From Jaltomata sinuosa (lineage: Eukaryota > Streptophyta > Magnoliopsida > Solanales > Solanaceae): a stretch of DNA of 64,000 nucleotides. Shown here in pieces: positions 43,335 through 56,382 of this stretch (positions within the stretch are counted from its first letter, which is position 1; every line of letters starts with the position of its first letter). A program made the position numbers and the translations under genes. The stretch lies in assembly GCA_003996215.1 (NCBI GenBank), contig QJPP01000275.1:682001-746000 (forward strand), given 5' to 3'. The notes below the pieces were generated by a model. That model saw only the letters and a list, made by a program, of their open reading frames with translations, did not search any database and was not told the origin of the DNA.

Positions 43335-44725
43335 ACTATACACCTCTGGGGGAAATCTCTCACATAGTGACCCACAACCCCACACTCATAACAAGGTCCT
43401 GACGGCCTGAAGTGTTGAAATACACCTGGAGAACCTGAATGGATTAACCACGACCTGATGCCCCGGAAGACACACCCTTCAAAGACTGACCGCTCTGGCT
43501 CTGATGGCTGCCCTAACCCTACTCAAATGGAGTACCACCCGTAGTTTGAAGTGAAGCCTGAACCGGTAGGCTGGACTGACCCTGATGCTACTGTGGCATA
43601 TAACCTCGGCCCTACTTGTTCGTACCTCTACCCCCTGACAAGAACCATTGTACCCAAACTGATGTCGAGGCCTTTTTTCTCTAGCCCCGGAGTCATAACG
43701 ATGCAAATCCTCTACGGTGCAAGCATAATCTGCAATGGCCTGAAATGATCTACCACCGGCAACCAATATCTCGGCTGGCTTCTTAAACTCCAACCTCATC
43801 CCAAAACAAACCTGCAAATCTTGTCTAGCTCAGTACGAATGATCATAGCTCTAAATGGTGCTACCTGATGATAACGAGTCTCATACTCAGATACAGTGAT
43901 AGATCCATGTATAAGCCGAGTAAACTACTCCCTGCGACGCTCACGATCACTCTGAGGCAGAAACTTGGCCATAAAGGCCTCATAGAACTCATACCAAGAC
44001 AACTGAGGGGATGTAGAAGGTCTGCAAGCAACTTGTACCCTCCACCATAGCTTCGCTGGACCCTCCAGCTGATAGGTGGTATAACCAACTCCGTGAGTCT
44101 CCAACAAACCTAGATGGTGCAACATCTCCTCACATGTAATAATAAAATCATGTGGGTCCTGACCCAATGTACCAGCAAACCTCGGAGGTGCCAATCTCAA
44201 AAATCTACTCAAGGCCTTCTGCTCCCTATCTATCATAACTGGGCGAGGAGAAAGAGGTTGTGCAACCGCTGGAATTGGGATAAACTCAATACGGGGAGTC
44301 GCAGTAGCAAGATGTTCTCCTGAACTCTGTACACCCAGGGTTGCCCCCTGAGCGGATGTCGATGCTACCTCCGAAGGTCTTTGCCTAATCATACCCAAAA
44401 GCTGAATAAGTAAACGCTGAATATCTGAGGACTGAGCTGGGGCTGAAGCTGGCACAAAAGCTGGTGTTGGAACTGGCACTGGAGCTGGTGGTACCTGGGC
44501 TGTCCCTGGGTCCACGTGCTGCTTCTCGGGAATAAACTCGGGTTTATAATCATAATCGGGCTCCATCTCAACTATAGCAGATCTAGCAGGTGCCTCTGCT
44601 ATGGGGCATCCACTACCCCTACCCCTACCCCTACCCCTACGACCACCCCGGCTCTTAGCTGGAGTCAGAGGTGCAGGGGAAGGAGGCTCTTCTCCGCTTA
44701 AAGCTGAAGATCTCGTACGAACCAT
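43335..44725 (-). pseudogene. Element I gag, C-terminally truncated
   Basis: The first 266 residues are open (44725-43925): MVRTRSSALSGEE, an Arg/Gly run GGRRGRGRGRG, a Pro/Ala-rich linker, then the core LAPPRFAGTLGQDPHDFI, GPAKLWWRVQV and YEFYEAFMAKFLPQSDRE. A stop follows, and the continuation reads FTRLIHGSITVSEYETRYH in the region of 43920-43860. One zinc knuckle (CYECGVVGHYVRDF) is at 43340-43395, with its last Cys changed to Phe. The gene ends there at the LTR of element H. Confidence 0.88.
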
Positions 44726-44921
44726 CTGCGGAGAGTGAACCAGAATAAGTGAGATTTACAGATACTTTCAAGGATACCACGCATGAGAGGGAAACAAGAG
44801 AAGTCCATTTTCCTAAGATGTCACTATAGCCTCCCAAAGATTGAGTACGGACGTCTCCGCCCCGATCCGCAAGACTCTACTAGATATTGGCTCCTATACC
44901 GATGACACCGGTGAACCTAGA

Positions 44922-44933
44922 GCTCTGATACCA
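44922..44933 (-). other. Primer binding site of element I
   Basis: On the minus strand TGGTATCAGAGC, four bases from the LTR end; complementary to initiator Met-tRNA. Confidence 0.95.
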
Positions 44934-44936
44934 AGT

Positions 44937-46034
44937 TGTCATGATCCAATTTATCGATCATGATGGCACCTACAACCTCTTAGGCAAACCAATCCCCGTA
45001 GCCCGGAACGTTTAGTAATGGGCTACATTCTAATAATTTAAGTGAAAGGAATAGTTTATTAAACGAAAGTAAGGGAACAAGATGAAGAAAATAGATAACA
45101 TAATAATATAAACACACTGCGGAAGCTAAACTAACCCAAAATCTTGTATCATAGCGTATAAGAGACGGATCTACATAAGGAGTACAAAGGGTCCCAAAAT
45201 AGTATATACAAGCTATCTCCGAGTAGAAATAGAGTACATAATCAAAAGATAACTAAAAGCTAAGCTCCGGTCACCAAGAGCTCACCCTCAGTCTGGAATA
45301 TCGCAAAAGCAGCTCCTTGCATAAGTCTCCAATAAGAAAATGGTGATGGCCCACACTAGGATATGTACCAGAAGATGCAGAGTGTAGTATGAGCACCAAA
45401 TGCGAAGCATAAAGTACCCAGTAGGTATCATAGGCCGACTGGGCATATATAAGATAAAAGCATAGTAATAGACAGAATAGAAATACAAGTAGTCACAAAA
45501 ATCAAAAAATGGTACACAGGAACTAGCCCAGAGAGAAGACAATAGAAACAACATACAAGGCTAGCGAATACAATGTAAACACAAAACAGGCATAGGTCAA
45601 GTAGGAAATAACGCACCTGGGATCCTTGAAATAACAATATATACATAATAAGTTTTCAAAGTGGACGGTATACCGGTAACCTCAAGTACAAGGGAAGGAA
45701 GACGACAGTAAAGATAGACATGCTCTAAAAATAAGAACCAATAACCAACTAATCATATCAATCTCAAATCCAGAAACTAACAACCTAGAAGTAAACAATC
45801 TTATAACTATAACCGTGACAGGAGGTAGTAACCTGATAAAGTAACAAGAGTCTACCTACAGTCCCCCGACCGCCCATACAATTGAGGAACACAAACAATT
45901 GAAAACAAAACCCTCCGCCCGCCCATACAACCTGAGCATACACTCAACAAATAGCAAAAAAAGGTGGAGCCTCAAATAACAAATGATATGCTATGAAATG
46001 CCAAGACAGTGAAACCTTAGTGTCAGTATGTTAC
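44937..46034 (-). repeat. Element I 5' LTR, 3' part
   Basis: On the minus strand this part ends GGATCATGACA at 44937. It is homologous to the last kilobase of the B LTR (GTAGCCCATTACTAA, then GGGCTACGGGG and GGTGCCATCATGA). It is interrupted at 46034 by element J and resumes at 56388. The last five bases, GTTAC, are the left target duplication of J. Confidence 0.88.
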
Positions 46035-48443
46035 TGTCATTCCCCAAAATGAGGGGGAGGACAAGAACTGTATTACCACCTGCTTTACGAGTAGTCTATG
46101 ACATAAGTGAAGTTACAAACCAATAAACGAGTGGAAAACTAACATATGATGCATATATACCATGAGTCATTTGAGTAAAAACTGTACAATGCGACACTAG
46201 ATAATGTCTAGGAAGCCTCTAAAAGATACAAAATACTATACTACTAATAACTAGTCGGGACAGGCCCCGATGTACCCAACTAGAGAACTATACATAGTTT
46301 GGCTCCAGATAGAAATGAAGCTCACCAAAATAACAGCTGAAGATAGCAAAAGGACCTAATACGGATGTCTGCTCCCCTATTAACCTGACCCTATATTTGT
46401 AAGGAAATACAATGCCCCGAACGTAGGGATGTCAGTACATATATAACATGTACTGGTATGTAAAGCAGACGGAATAACAAGTAGACAAATATGGAAGCTC
46501 ATATGAATCGAATGTCAAAACAAAAGAATTATGAGCATAAAAGTAATAGATGTGTGATATGAAACTGTAACCTATGCACCACCCTTATTAGTTCTTCATA
46601 TTAAGTTCAGAGAAACATTCATTATAATATAGCCCTATGGCTTGCCTAGGTGACGTACTTACACTATATTTAATACAAATGATCATGTGAGTGCCTACCA
46701 AAGGCGATTCAAGTCATGTATAAATCATATATTGCTCAAGTACTTATTACTATGATTTTATACACATAACTATAATCGCAGTCTGATATGAGGTACGCCC
46801 TTTGAGGGCTCACTATAAGGGTCTGCCCGCAGGCCACATATGCCATGTATTGGCTAGAGTCATTGGAAACTAGTGCATGACATTCCAGCTGACTCCAAAT
46901 ACAAATGATGCCACAAGGGCGGGTACGCCATAATGTTCAGGCTCACTATAAGGGTTTGGTCTCAATCATGTGCACATAATAGCGTCGCGCGAGAGTGTCA
47001 AGTAGAACCTATGAATACCCTCCCGTCGCTATGTTTTATTAAGTAACACCTTAATAGTCCTATGGCATGTAATCTATAGCAAGGATTGTCAGAATATCAA
47101 GTGAGATCTCTATATATAATACATAACTTTCAGAATATAATATCACTATCCAAACACTAATTCTTGCTTTAACTTATCATTATATAAAATAGGTTATTGC
47201 ATAAGCTAGTATAATTATGTTATGACCATTTATTTCATTTATAATGCATGACATAAATATAAGACTACATAGGGTGAATTCTAAGAATTTCAAATAAAGA
47301 TACTTACAGTCATATGAAATATTAAGAAAGTTGACGCGAAGGGCGTAATAGGAGTACGTATAAACTTTAATAATTAAATAAGGAAATGACACCTAAAGCA
47401 ACTAAAAACTTTGTTTTCATTTTCCATATAGGCTATTTGACATTTATAAAGGAAACATGTGACGTAGGGTGATGACTTATGGCGAAGGAAGTTTTAGCTT
47501 TACATACCTCAGATGCTTTCCTAGCTAGTGGTGGTACCACGAGCTTCCAACAATCCAACACACCTTGTGTAACCTTTACGTGATCAACTCAATCAACTAC
47601 ATACATAAAACATATATGTATTCATCAGTAACCCATAAATATTTCTAACAATTCACTCTAATGTTCTTCACTTAAATCCAAAATTAATCAAATCCCTTAA
47701 CCATAGTTTAGAGTGAATTTCTTATTTCAAACTTACCAAATAAAATATTAAATCTTCCAATTAGTAGGAATTTCCAAAAATTCCATCTTATTCATCTTTT
47801 TCCCTCCTTTAAAAACCCCAATAATCAAGACCACTTTAAGAACTAATGCATAATTTTAAGTCGAATGATGGTAACCACTTAATATCACATCCCAAGTACA
47901 TATTCTATAATTGTATTCGAGTTTAGGGTAGAGAAATTACCTATTTAAAATCACACCCCCAACTTGAATACTTGTTAAGTCTCCACAATTATTGAATGAA
48001 GACTAGTACTTGGTTGAGATTCCACGATGTTGATGCCCTCACGAGGAGAATCACTGAGGCCTTATAATCCTAATTCCCCTGCTGTTTTGCTAGAAACGGA
48101 ATAGAGGGAGCACTTGACTTTTCTTGTTTCTTGTTTCTGGAAACAGAACCCACACCAAGTGGGTTATCTTCTCTTCTTTCTTTTTTTTTAAATTGTTTCC
48201 TTTCCTTATTAACTTAACACATTTCTTATAAAAGTGACCCCACTCAACCCCAAGTACTAGTACTTAATCTATTTCTTATAAGGTTGCTCCTCCAAGTAGC
48301 AGTAATATAAAATTAAGTATATATACCACAATTATATATCCACACTACCATTATCTTTAAATGTACCACATAAGTCCTTATAGATTTAGAGTTATAATCG
48401 TCCCAAGTATTAATATTAATTTAGAATATTTTGAGGTATTACA
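46035..48443 (-). repeat. Element J 3' LTR, 2.4 kb
   Basis: On the minus strand it starts TGTAATACCTCAAAATATTC at 48443 and ends GGGGAATGACA at 46035. Compared with the 5' LTR, the terminal block differs (TGTCATTCCCCAAAATGAGG against TGTCACGCCCCAAAATGGAG), while long stretches in between are the same. A TATA-like TTTTATAAG (minus strand, around 48223-48231) may mark the promoter. Confidence 0.93.
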
Positions 48444-48460
48444 ATCTCCCCCACTTTGGA
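48444..48460 (-). other. Polypurine tract of element J
   Basis: On the minus strand CCAAAGTGGGGGAGAT precedes the LTR start directly; upstream is the conserved CATTCGAGGATGAATGATC. Confidence 0.88.
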
Positions 48461-48922
48461 TCATTCATCCTCGAATGATGCTTGTGGCTTACTTTGAGTG
48501 CCATAACTATCCAAAACACTCGTGAGACCACCAAAACTTCATCCACTTCATTTTTTTCATTATAAGGCTTTAAAATTTGGCTAACTCTCAAAATTTCCAG
48601 AAATTTTGGCAGAGTTTCCTTTGTAAATAGGCCTATCGGGAACCTGTCAGCAAGCCAGAATACATACAACTATGCTTCACAGAGTGTCACAACAGATACA
48701 ATAGTCAACAGATACTACACGAGGCTCCGTTTGGCCTTATACTTGAATAATAGCTACAACCAATACGGTGACTTACCTTATACTCTGCATCTGGAATCTT
48801 TATCCACGCAAGTCTCTTGAATCATAAGCATACATCAGGCACCTAAACATATCATATGAGAGTCAGATAACAACGAAACAAATACAATAGAGACTATCAA
48901 TCATACTAAACAGATAAGTAGT

Positions 48923-49260
48923 TTAAGAACCTTCTGATGGTTCTAGGAACAAGTGTGGATATTTAGTTTTCACATCAGCTTCTGCTTCCCACGTGGCTTT
49001 TTCTATATTTTGGTTTCTCCAAAGTACTTTAACCGAAGCTATGTCTTTGGTTCTTAACTTTCTAACTTGTCGATCCAAAATAGCCACAGGAACTTCCTCA
49101 TATGATAAGTCTCCTGCAAGTTCGATATCCTCTGTAGGGATGACATGGGAAGATTCTCCTAAACATTTGCGCAACATAGACACGTGGAAGACCGGATGCA
49201 CTGCAGCTAGCTCTGGAGGTAATTCTACCTCATAGGCTACCTGGCCAATTCTGCGTATAA
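48923..49260 (-). pseudogene. Element J pol: chromodomain end of integrase
   Basis: The C-terminal part of the open frame 49441-48923 has VHPVFHVSMLRKCLGESSHV, then the chromodomain at about 49099-48946 (ILDRQVRKLRTKDIASVKVL, then KATWEAEA and KYPHLF), ending LEPSEGS-stop. The aromatic residues (W in VLW and in ATWE) are present, so the domain looks undamaged. It is thought to bind methylated histone H3 and bias insertion to heterochromatin. Confidence 0.88.
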
Positions 49261-50519
49261 CTCTATAAGGTCCAATATACCTGGGATTCATCTTACCTTT
49301 TTTCCCGAATCGCATAACACCTTTCATAGGTGACACCTTCATGAATACCAAATCATCAATTTGAAACTCCAAATCCCTACGTCGTACATCTGTATATGAT
49401 TTTTGTTGACTCTGCATAGTTTTCAACCGCTCTTGTATCAACTTGACCTTTTCAACGGCTTGATGGACTAAATCTGGACCTAGTATCTATGTCTCACCTA
49501 CTTTGAACCAACCAATAAGCGATCTGCATCACCTCCCATACAAAGCTTCAAATGGAGCCATGCCAATGCTAGAGTGATAGCTGTTATTATAGGCAAACTC
49601 TATTAGGGTCAAATGATCATCCCAGTTTCCTTTAAAGTCCAGCACACATTCTCTCAACATATCCTCGAGCGTCTGAATGGTGCGCTCAGCTTGACCATCG
49701 GTCTGTGGATGAAAAGCAGTGCTAAGATTTACCTATTTGCCAAAGCCTCTTTGGAACGATTTCCAAAAATGAGCTATAAATAGGGCACCTCTATCTGAAA
49801 TAATGGACACTGGGGTCTCATGTAGGCGAACAATCTCCTTTATATAAAGCTTAGCATAATCTTCAGTTGTGCTGGTGGACTTAACAGGCAAAAAATGAGC
49901 TGATTTTGTTAGCCGGTCAACTATTACCCAAATGGAGTCATGTTTTCAAAAAGAAAAGGGCAAACCTGTGACAAAATCCATATTAATAGCCTCCCATTTC
50001 CATACTGGAATACTTATGGTTTGGCCTAGGCCGCCGGGCCTCTGATGCTCTACTTTCACTTGCTGGAAATTGGAGCACTGTGTTGCATATGCTGCTATAT
50101 CTTTCTTCATATCATTCCACTAGTAGACCTCTTTAAGGTCATGATACATCTTTGTAGATCCCGGATGGATCGAATAACGGGAACAATGTGCCTCAGCCAT
50201 AATCTGTTGCCTCAGTCCATCTACATCAGGTACACATAGTCTACCTTGACATCTCAGAGTGCCATCACTTGCTAGCTCAAATTCTGCAACCCGGTGCTGT
50301 CGAATCTCTTCTTTATATTGGAGCACTAAGGGATCATCATACTGCTTTTATTTCACCAATGCCACTAAGGACGACTCTGCCGTATTCAATACTACAAAGA
50401 CACCATCTTCGGAGTCCATGAGTCAAACTCCTAGGCTTGATAATCTATGCACATCTCTGGTCACTTCACACTGAACAAGTGACAAATGTGCTAGGCTACC
50501 CATAGATAGTCGACTGAGA
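49261..50519 (-). pseudogene. Element J pol: integrase, nearly complete with stops
   Basis: The open frame 50326-50120 includes GTLRCQGRLCVPDVDGLRQQ and the start of the zinc finger (SRYSIHPGSTKMYHDLKEVY), then after a stop CSNFQQVKVEHQRPGG (second-last Cys to Phe). The core has INMDFVTGLPFSF, IISDRGALFIAHFWKSF and HPQTDGQAERTIQTLEDM, so all three catalytic acids are kept. It continues LIEFAYNNSYHSSIGMAPFE and RRRDLEFQIDDLVFMKVSPM. About five in-frame stops (for example near 50117, 49947, 49735) prevent one continuous protein. Confidence 0.88.
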
Positions 50520-50950
50520 GAATCTGCTATAATATTACCTTTACCTGGGTGGTAAATAATATCGACATCGTAGTCCTTTAACAGCTCTAGCCACCTCATT
50601 TGCCTTAGATTCAACTCATTCTGCTTGAATAGATATTGAAGACTCTTATGGTCTGTAAAGACATCAACATACACCCCGTACAAATAGTGGTGCCATATTT
50701 TAAGAGCAAACACAACTGCTGCAAGCTCCAAATCATGAGTGGGGTAATTTTGTTCATACTTCTTCAACTGTCGGGAGGAATATGCTATAACTTTTCCATG
50801 TTGCATCAGGACACAACCAAGGCCAATGCCTGAAGCATCACAATATTCAACATATCCTTTCGTTCCCTCTGGTAAGGCCAATACTGGCGCTGTAGTCAAT
50901 CTATTTTTCAACTCTTGGAAGCTTCTTTCACAAGCATCTGACCATTGGAA
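50520..50950 (-). pseudogene. Element J pol: RNase H
   Basis: One open frame (50911-50423) covers the domain: YCDASGIGLGCVLMQHGKVI, THDLELAAVVFALKIWHHYL, VFTDHKSLQYLFKQNELN and YHPGKGNIIADSLSRLS. All active-site acids are present. A stop separates it from the RT thumb upstream (near 50968). Confidence 0.9.
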
Positions 50951-51730
50951 CTTAGCTGCTTTCTATGTTAGTTTAGTCAATGGGGCAGAAATAGAGGAAA
51001 AGTCTTCCACAAATCTCCTGTAGTAACCGGTTAATCCCAAGAAACTACGTACCTCGGTAGGAGTGGTTGGCCGAGGCCAATTCTTCACAACCTCTATCTT
51101 ATGAAAATCCACTCTGATGCCTTCTCCAGATACCACATAGCCAAGAAACGCTACTGAGCTTAACCAGAACTCGCACTTTGAAAACTTTGCATATAACTGG
51201 TGTTCTGTGAGTGTTTGTAGCATTGATCTCAAATGATTTGCATGCTCAGCTTTATCACGTGAATATACCAAGATGTCATCTATAAATACAATCATATACA
51301 TATCAAGGAAGGGTTTGAAAACCCTATTCATCATATCCATGAAAGCTACTGGAGCATTTGTTAGTCCAAAGGACATGACAAGGACTCGAAATGCCCATAT
51401 CTTGTCCGGAAAGCTATCTTGGGAATGTCTACTTCACATATTCCCAGTTGGTGGTAACCGGACCTAAAATCAATCTTTGCAAAGCATTTAGCTCCTTGTA
51501 GCTGATCAAATAAATCATCTATTCGGGGAAGAGGATATTTATTCTTTATTGTCGCTTTATTTAGCTTCCTGTAGTCTATACACATTCTCAATGTGCCATT
51601 TTTCTTATGTACAAATAGCACTGGTGCACCCCAAGGCGATATACTAGGTCGAATGAAGCCTTTGTCAAGCAAGTCTTTCAACTGCTCCTTTAGCTCCTTC
51701 AACTCTGCAGGCGCCATTCTATAAGGTGAA
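50951..51730 (-). pseudogene. Element J pol: reverse transcriptase, one frameshift
   Basis: The first piece reads LKDLLDKGFIRPSISPWGAP, KKNGTLRMCIDYRKLN, then KIDFRSGYHQL with the first catalytic Asp. The frame shifts near 51370 (FESLSCPLD, where the family reads FLVMSFGLTN). The second open frame (51376-50963) has MSFGLTNAPVAFMDMMNRVF, FIDDILVYSRDK and FLGLTGYYRRFVEDFSSISA. Correct motifs on both sides make this a single lesion. Confidence 0.9.
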
Positions 51731-52388
51731 ATTGATATTGGTTGAGTATTGGGATCTACATCGATACCGAAGTCAATTTCTCTAATGGGAGGTAATCTAG
51801 GAAGTTCATCAGGAAACACATCTGGATACTCATTCACCACTGGTACTGACAGAAGAGTTGGCACCTGCTTCTCAGCTTCAAGGTTTCTTACTTGGACAAG
51901 GTGATATAAACACCCTTTTTCAATAAGCTTTCGTGCCTTAAGATAGGAAATAAAACTTCCTCTAGGCATCATAGTATTACCCTTCCACTCCAAGACAGGC
52001 TCACACGAGAAATGAAATCGGGCAATCTTAGCTCGATAATCAACTGTAGCATAACAAAGGATAGCCAATCCATACCTATGATGACGTCAAAGTCGACCAT
52101 TTCAAGTTCAATTAGATTAACCAATGTATCACGGCCACATATAGTCACTACATAATTATAATAGACCCGCCTAGCTATGATAGACTCTCCTACTGGAGTC
52201 AACACCGCAAATGGTTCATGTAACAACTTTGGCTCAATTCTGAACCTTTTTGCAATAAATGGAGTAACATATGATAGGGTAGCTCTTGGGTCTATCAAGG
52301 CATATACATCATATGAAAAAATGGATAGAGTACCTGTGACCACATCTGGGGATGCCTCTGAATCTTGGCTATAAACTAGTCCATACAC
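51731..52388 (-). pseudogene. Element J pol: protease and linker
   Basis: The motif around the catalytic Asp reads LIDPRATLSYVTPF near 52295-52255, with Arg where most family members have Gly. The domain ends FDVIIGMDWLS; a one-base shift near 52070 moves the frame before CYATVDYRAKIARF. The linker is intact (GSFISYLKARKLIEKGCLYH, then VFPDELPRLPPIREIDFGID). Confidence 0.88.
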
Positions 52389-53762
52389 ACAATTTGGGAT
52401 GGCACTAGAACCAGTCCCTTTGCCTCTACCGGATCCTCTACCTGCTGGTGCCTAAGGACTGCGAGAAGAAGAAGGTGCTGATGATGATGAGGCTGATGTG
52501 GACCCTGTAGGCTTAGATCTATCACCTCTAGCTTTATCTCCGAGCCGCAGACAATATCGTACCATGTGACTTTCTATACCACACCAGTAATAGGCATTCG
52601 AACCACGCCGACACTCTCCTCCATGTGCTCATCCACACTGTCTGCATGGAGGTTGAGGTGGTAATCCCCGACTAGTATCCCTCTGAGGTCGTGGGCCTGG
52701 TGCCCTAGAGGTCTAACCCTACTCATGTCTATATCTCAAAAATCAAGCTGGAGCACTAGCTGTGGAGTGTGCCACTGACTGAGTCTGCCTAGGTGGCCCT
52801 CTACTGGTGGAAGCTCTGTTGTTCCCTTGATACTGGCCAGCCATCCTAGCTCTCTTGCTCTGTTCCATCTCATCATCTATTTCATGATTACGCTGATCCT
52901 CATCTAACTTCTGAGCATATGCCATGATCCTTGCTATATCCAAATCCCTATTTAGGGCAGCAGCAGAAACGTTATCCCTCAAGCAACCCGCAAGGCCATG
53001 CACAAATTTATGAATCCTTGATGCCTGAGTACTGACATACTCTGGAGAAAATCTAGAAAATTGCGTAAATTTGTACTCTCTTACACTGAGATCACGCTGC
53101 TCTAAATACAGAAACTCATCCACCTTTGCCTGTCGGAGCTCAAATAGCAAGAAATGATCCATGAAGGCCCTCAAAAAGTGATTCCAGACCGCTGGGGGAG
53201 CATTCTCACCTCTCGAAGCTTTCCACATCTCATACCAAGCGATAGCAATATCGTTTAACTGATATGAGGTCAATTCAATGGAATCTGTCTCCGATACCCG
53301 CATCACTTTACAAATCCTATGAGTCTCATTAATGAATTGTTGAGGGTCCTCTGCAATACTAGAGCTTGTGAACACAGGCGGATTCATACAGAGGGAATCT
53401 CGAATCCTAGATCTGGCTACCTCTCCTTGAGCAGCAATAGGGACCTCCACATTCTGTCTCTGAGCTTGAGCGGCTACCAACTGTGTGAAAACATCTATCG
53501 CTCCTCTAAGATCCTTCTCCAAGGCACCTGGTGGCGGTATAGGGACTACTGCTGGAACCCCTGGAGGTGCATGAACCCCTGCAGGTCCTTTTGTTCTGGG
53601 CACCTGAGAACCTGGAGGCATAGGACTCAACAAATTCTCTTGAGCTCTAGACTGATCCCCTAATACCAAAGACTTCCCTGCAGTGGTTGCCTCTTGAGTT
53701 GTGCCCGTAGTGACCCATTGGGCTACTTTATCCTTATCTGTAGAAGACATGATCTGTATCAC
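52389..53762 (-). pseudogene. Element J gag, mostly open
   Basis: A 339-residue open frame (53762-52743; the likely start is MSSTDKDKVAQW at 53750) has a Pro-rich N-terminus and the core NPPVFTSSSIAEDPQQFINE, AIAWYEMWKASRGENAP and LSVREYKFTQFSRFSPEYVS. It ends in TGA after STASAPA. Further downstream, still in gag by homology, lie two zinc knuckles at about 52630-52540: CRQCG-stop-AHGGEC and a second reading YYWCGIESHMVRYC, whose first Cys is Tyr. The premature stops therefore cut off the RNA-binding end. Confidence 0.88.
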
Positions 53763-53952
53763 AAATAAGCATAATATTAGTCGAAAGTAATTTTCTATGA
53801 CTTAGCTCTATCGCACGATCTAGATTACAAATGAAAGTCAAATTCCTAAATGCCCATGCAGTCCCTTAATTATAAATGTGGCACGCAACACATTGATAAG
53901 TAAGGTCCTACTAGATACGTCTTCCTAGACTCCCTGGGATAATTGGATCTAG

Positions 53953-53964
53953 GCTCTGATACCA
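53953..53964 (-). other. Primer binding site of element J
   Basis: On the minus strand TGGTATCAGAGC, four bases after the 5' LTR; complementary to initiator Met-tRNA. Confidence 0.95.
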
Positions 53965-53968
53965 AGTT

Positions 53969-56382
53969 TGTCACGCCCCAAAATGGAGGGGCGGACAAGA
54001 ACTGTATGACCACCTGCTTTATGAGTAGTCTATGACATAAGTGAAGTTACAAACCAATAAACGAGCGAAAAACTAACATATGATGCATATATCTATACCA
54101 TGAGTCATTTGAGCAAAAAATGTATAATGCGACACTAGATAATGTCTAGAAAGCCTCTAAAAGATACAAAATGTTATACTACTAATAACTAGTCGGGACA
54201 GGCCCCGATGTACCCAACTAGAGAACTATACATAGTTTGGCTCTAGATAGAAATGAAGCTAACCAAAATATCAGCTGAAGATAGCAAAAGGACCTAATGT
54301 GGATGTCTTCTCCCCTGTGAACCTCACCCTGTATTTGTAAGGAAATATAGTGCCCCAAACGTAGGGACGTCAGTACATATATAACATGTACTGGTATGTA
54401 AAGTAGACGGAATAACAAGTAGACAAATATGGAAGCTCATATGAATCCAATGTGAAAACGAAAGAATTATGAGCATACAAGTAATAGATGTACGATATGA
54501 AACTGTAACCTATGCACCAACCTTATTAGTTCCTCATATTATGTTCAGAGAAGCATTCATTATAATATATCCCTATGGCTTGACTAGGTGACGTACTTAC
54601 ACTATATTTAATAGAAATGATCATGTGATGGCCTACCGAAAGAGATTCAAGTCACGTATAAAGCATATGTTTCTCAAATACTTATTGCTATGATTTTATA
54701 CACATAACTATAATCGCGGTCTGATATGAGGTACGCCCTTTGAGGGCTCACTATAAGGGTCTGCCCGCAGGCCACATATGTCATGTATTGGCTAGAGTCA
54801 GGGGAAACTAGTGCATGACATTCCAGCTGACTGCAAATACAAATGATGCCACAAAGGCGGGTACGCCACAATGTTCAGGCTCACTATAAGGGTCTGGTCT
54901 CAATCCTATGCACAGAATAGCGTCGCGCGAGAGTGTCAAGTAGAACCTATGAATACCCTGCCGTCGCTATCTTTTATTAAGTAACACCTTAACAGGCCTA
55001 TGGCATGTAATCTATAGCAAGGATTGTCAGAATATCAAGTGAGATCTCTATGTATGACACATAACTTTTCGAATATAATATCACTATCCAAACACTAATT
55101 CTTGCTTTAACTTATCGTTATATCAAATAGGTTATTGCATAAGCTAGTATTATTATGCTATGACCATTTATTTCATTTATAATGAGTGACACATATATAA
55201 GACTACATAGGGTGAATTCTAAGAATTTCAAATAAAGATACTTGCAGTCATATGAAATATTAAGAAAGTTGACGCGAAGGGCGTAATAGGAGTATGTATA
55301 AACTTTAATAATTAAATAAGGAAATGACACCTAAAGCAACTAAAAACTTTGTTTTCATTTTCCATATAGGCTATTTGACATTTATAAAGGAAACATGTGA
55401 CGTAGGGTGGTGCCTTACGGCGAAGGAAGTTTTAGCTTTACATACCTCAGATGCTTTCCTAGCTAGTAGTGGTACCACGAGCTTCCAACAATCCAACACA
55501 CCTCGTGTTACCTTTACGCGATCAACCCAATCAACTACATACATAAAACATATATGTATTCATCAATAACCCATAAATATTTCTAACAATTCACTCTAAT
55601 GTTCTTCACTTAAATCCAAAATTAATCAAATCCCTTAACCATAGTTTAGAGTGAATTTCTTATTTCAAACTTACCAAATGAAATATTAAATCTTCCAATT
55701 AGTAGGAATTTCCAAAAATTCCATCTTATTCATCTTTTTCCCTCCTTTAAAAACCCCAATAATCAAGACCACTTTAAGAACTAATGCATAATTTTAAATC
55801 GAATGATGGTAACCACTTAATATCACATCCCAAGTACATATTCTATAATTGTATTCGAGTTTAGGGTAGAGAAATTACTTATTTAAAATCATACACCCAA
55901 CTTGAATACTTGTTAAGTCTCCACAATTATTGAATGAAGACTAGTACTTGGTTGAGATTCCACGATGTTGATGCCCTCACAAGGATAATCACTGAGGCCT
56001 TACAATCCTAATTCCCCTGCTGTGTCGCTAGAAAAGGAATAGAGGGAGCACTTGACTTTTCTTGTTTCTTGTTTCTGGAAACAGAACCCACACCAAGTGG
56101 GTTATCTTCTCTTCTTCTTCTTTTTTTTAAATTGTTTCCTTTCCTTATTACCTTAACACATTTCTTATAAAAGTGACCCCACTCAACACCAAGTACTAGT
56201 ACTTAATCTATTTTTTATAAGCTTGCTCCTCCAAGTAGCAGTAATATAAAATTAAGTATATATACCACAATTATATATCCACACTACCATTATCCTTAAA
56301 TGCACCACGTAACTTTGTATAGATTTAGAGTTATACTCGTCCTAAGTATTAAAATTAATTTAGAATATTTTGAGGTATTACA
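53969..56382 (-). repeat. Element J 5' LTR, 2.4 kb
   Basis: On the minus strand it starts TGTAATACCTCAAAATATTC at 56382 and ends TTTGGGGCGTGACA at 53969, about 2414 bp. It is followed on the right by GTTAC, the second target duplication. It keeps the canonical GGGGCGTGACA end that the 3' copy has lost. Confidence 0.93.

Larger units (their letters stand above)
46035..56382 (-). mobile_element. Element J: structurally complete Ty3/gypsy chromovirus
   Basis: A 10.3-kb minus-strand element with both LTRs (46035-48443 and 53969-56382), polypurine tract, primer site and the full order gag, protease, RT, RNase H, integrase, chromodomain. It is flanked by perfect GTTAC duplications at 46030-46034 and 56383-56387 and splits the 5' LTR of element I. 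The LTRs are very similar but have visible substitutions and small indels. The coding region has few but definite breaks, so it is not autonomous as read here. Confidence 0.95.

Noticed and set aside
44610..44645. Telomere-like run of CCCCTA repeats
   Set aside because: It lies in frame in the gag of element I and encodes the Arg/Gly run on the minus strand. The plant telomere unit is CCCTAAA, and no other telomeric feature is present.
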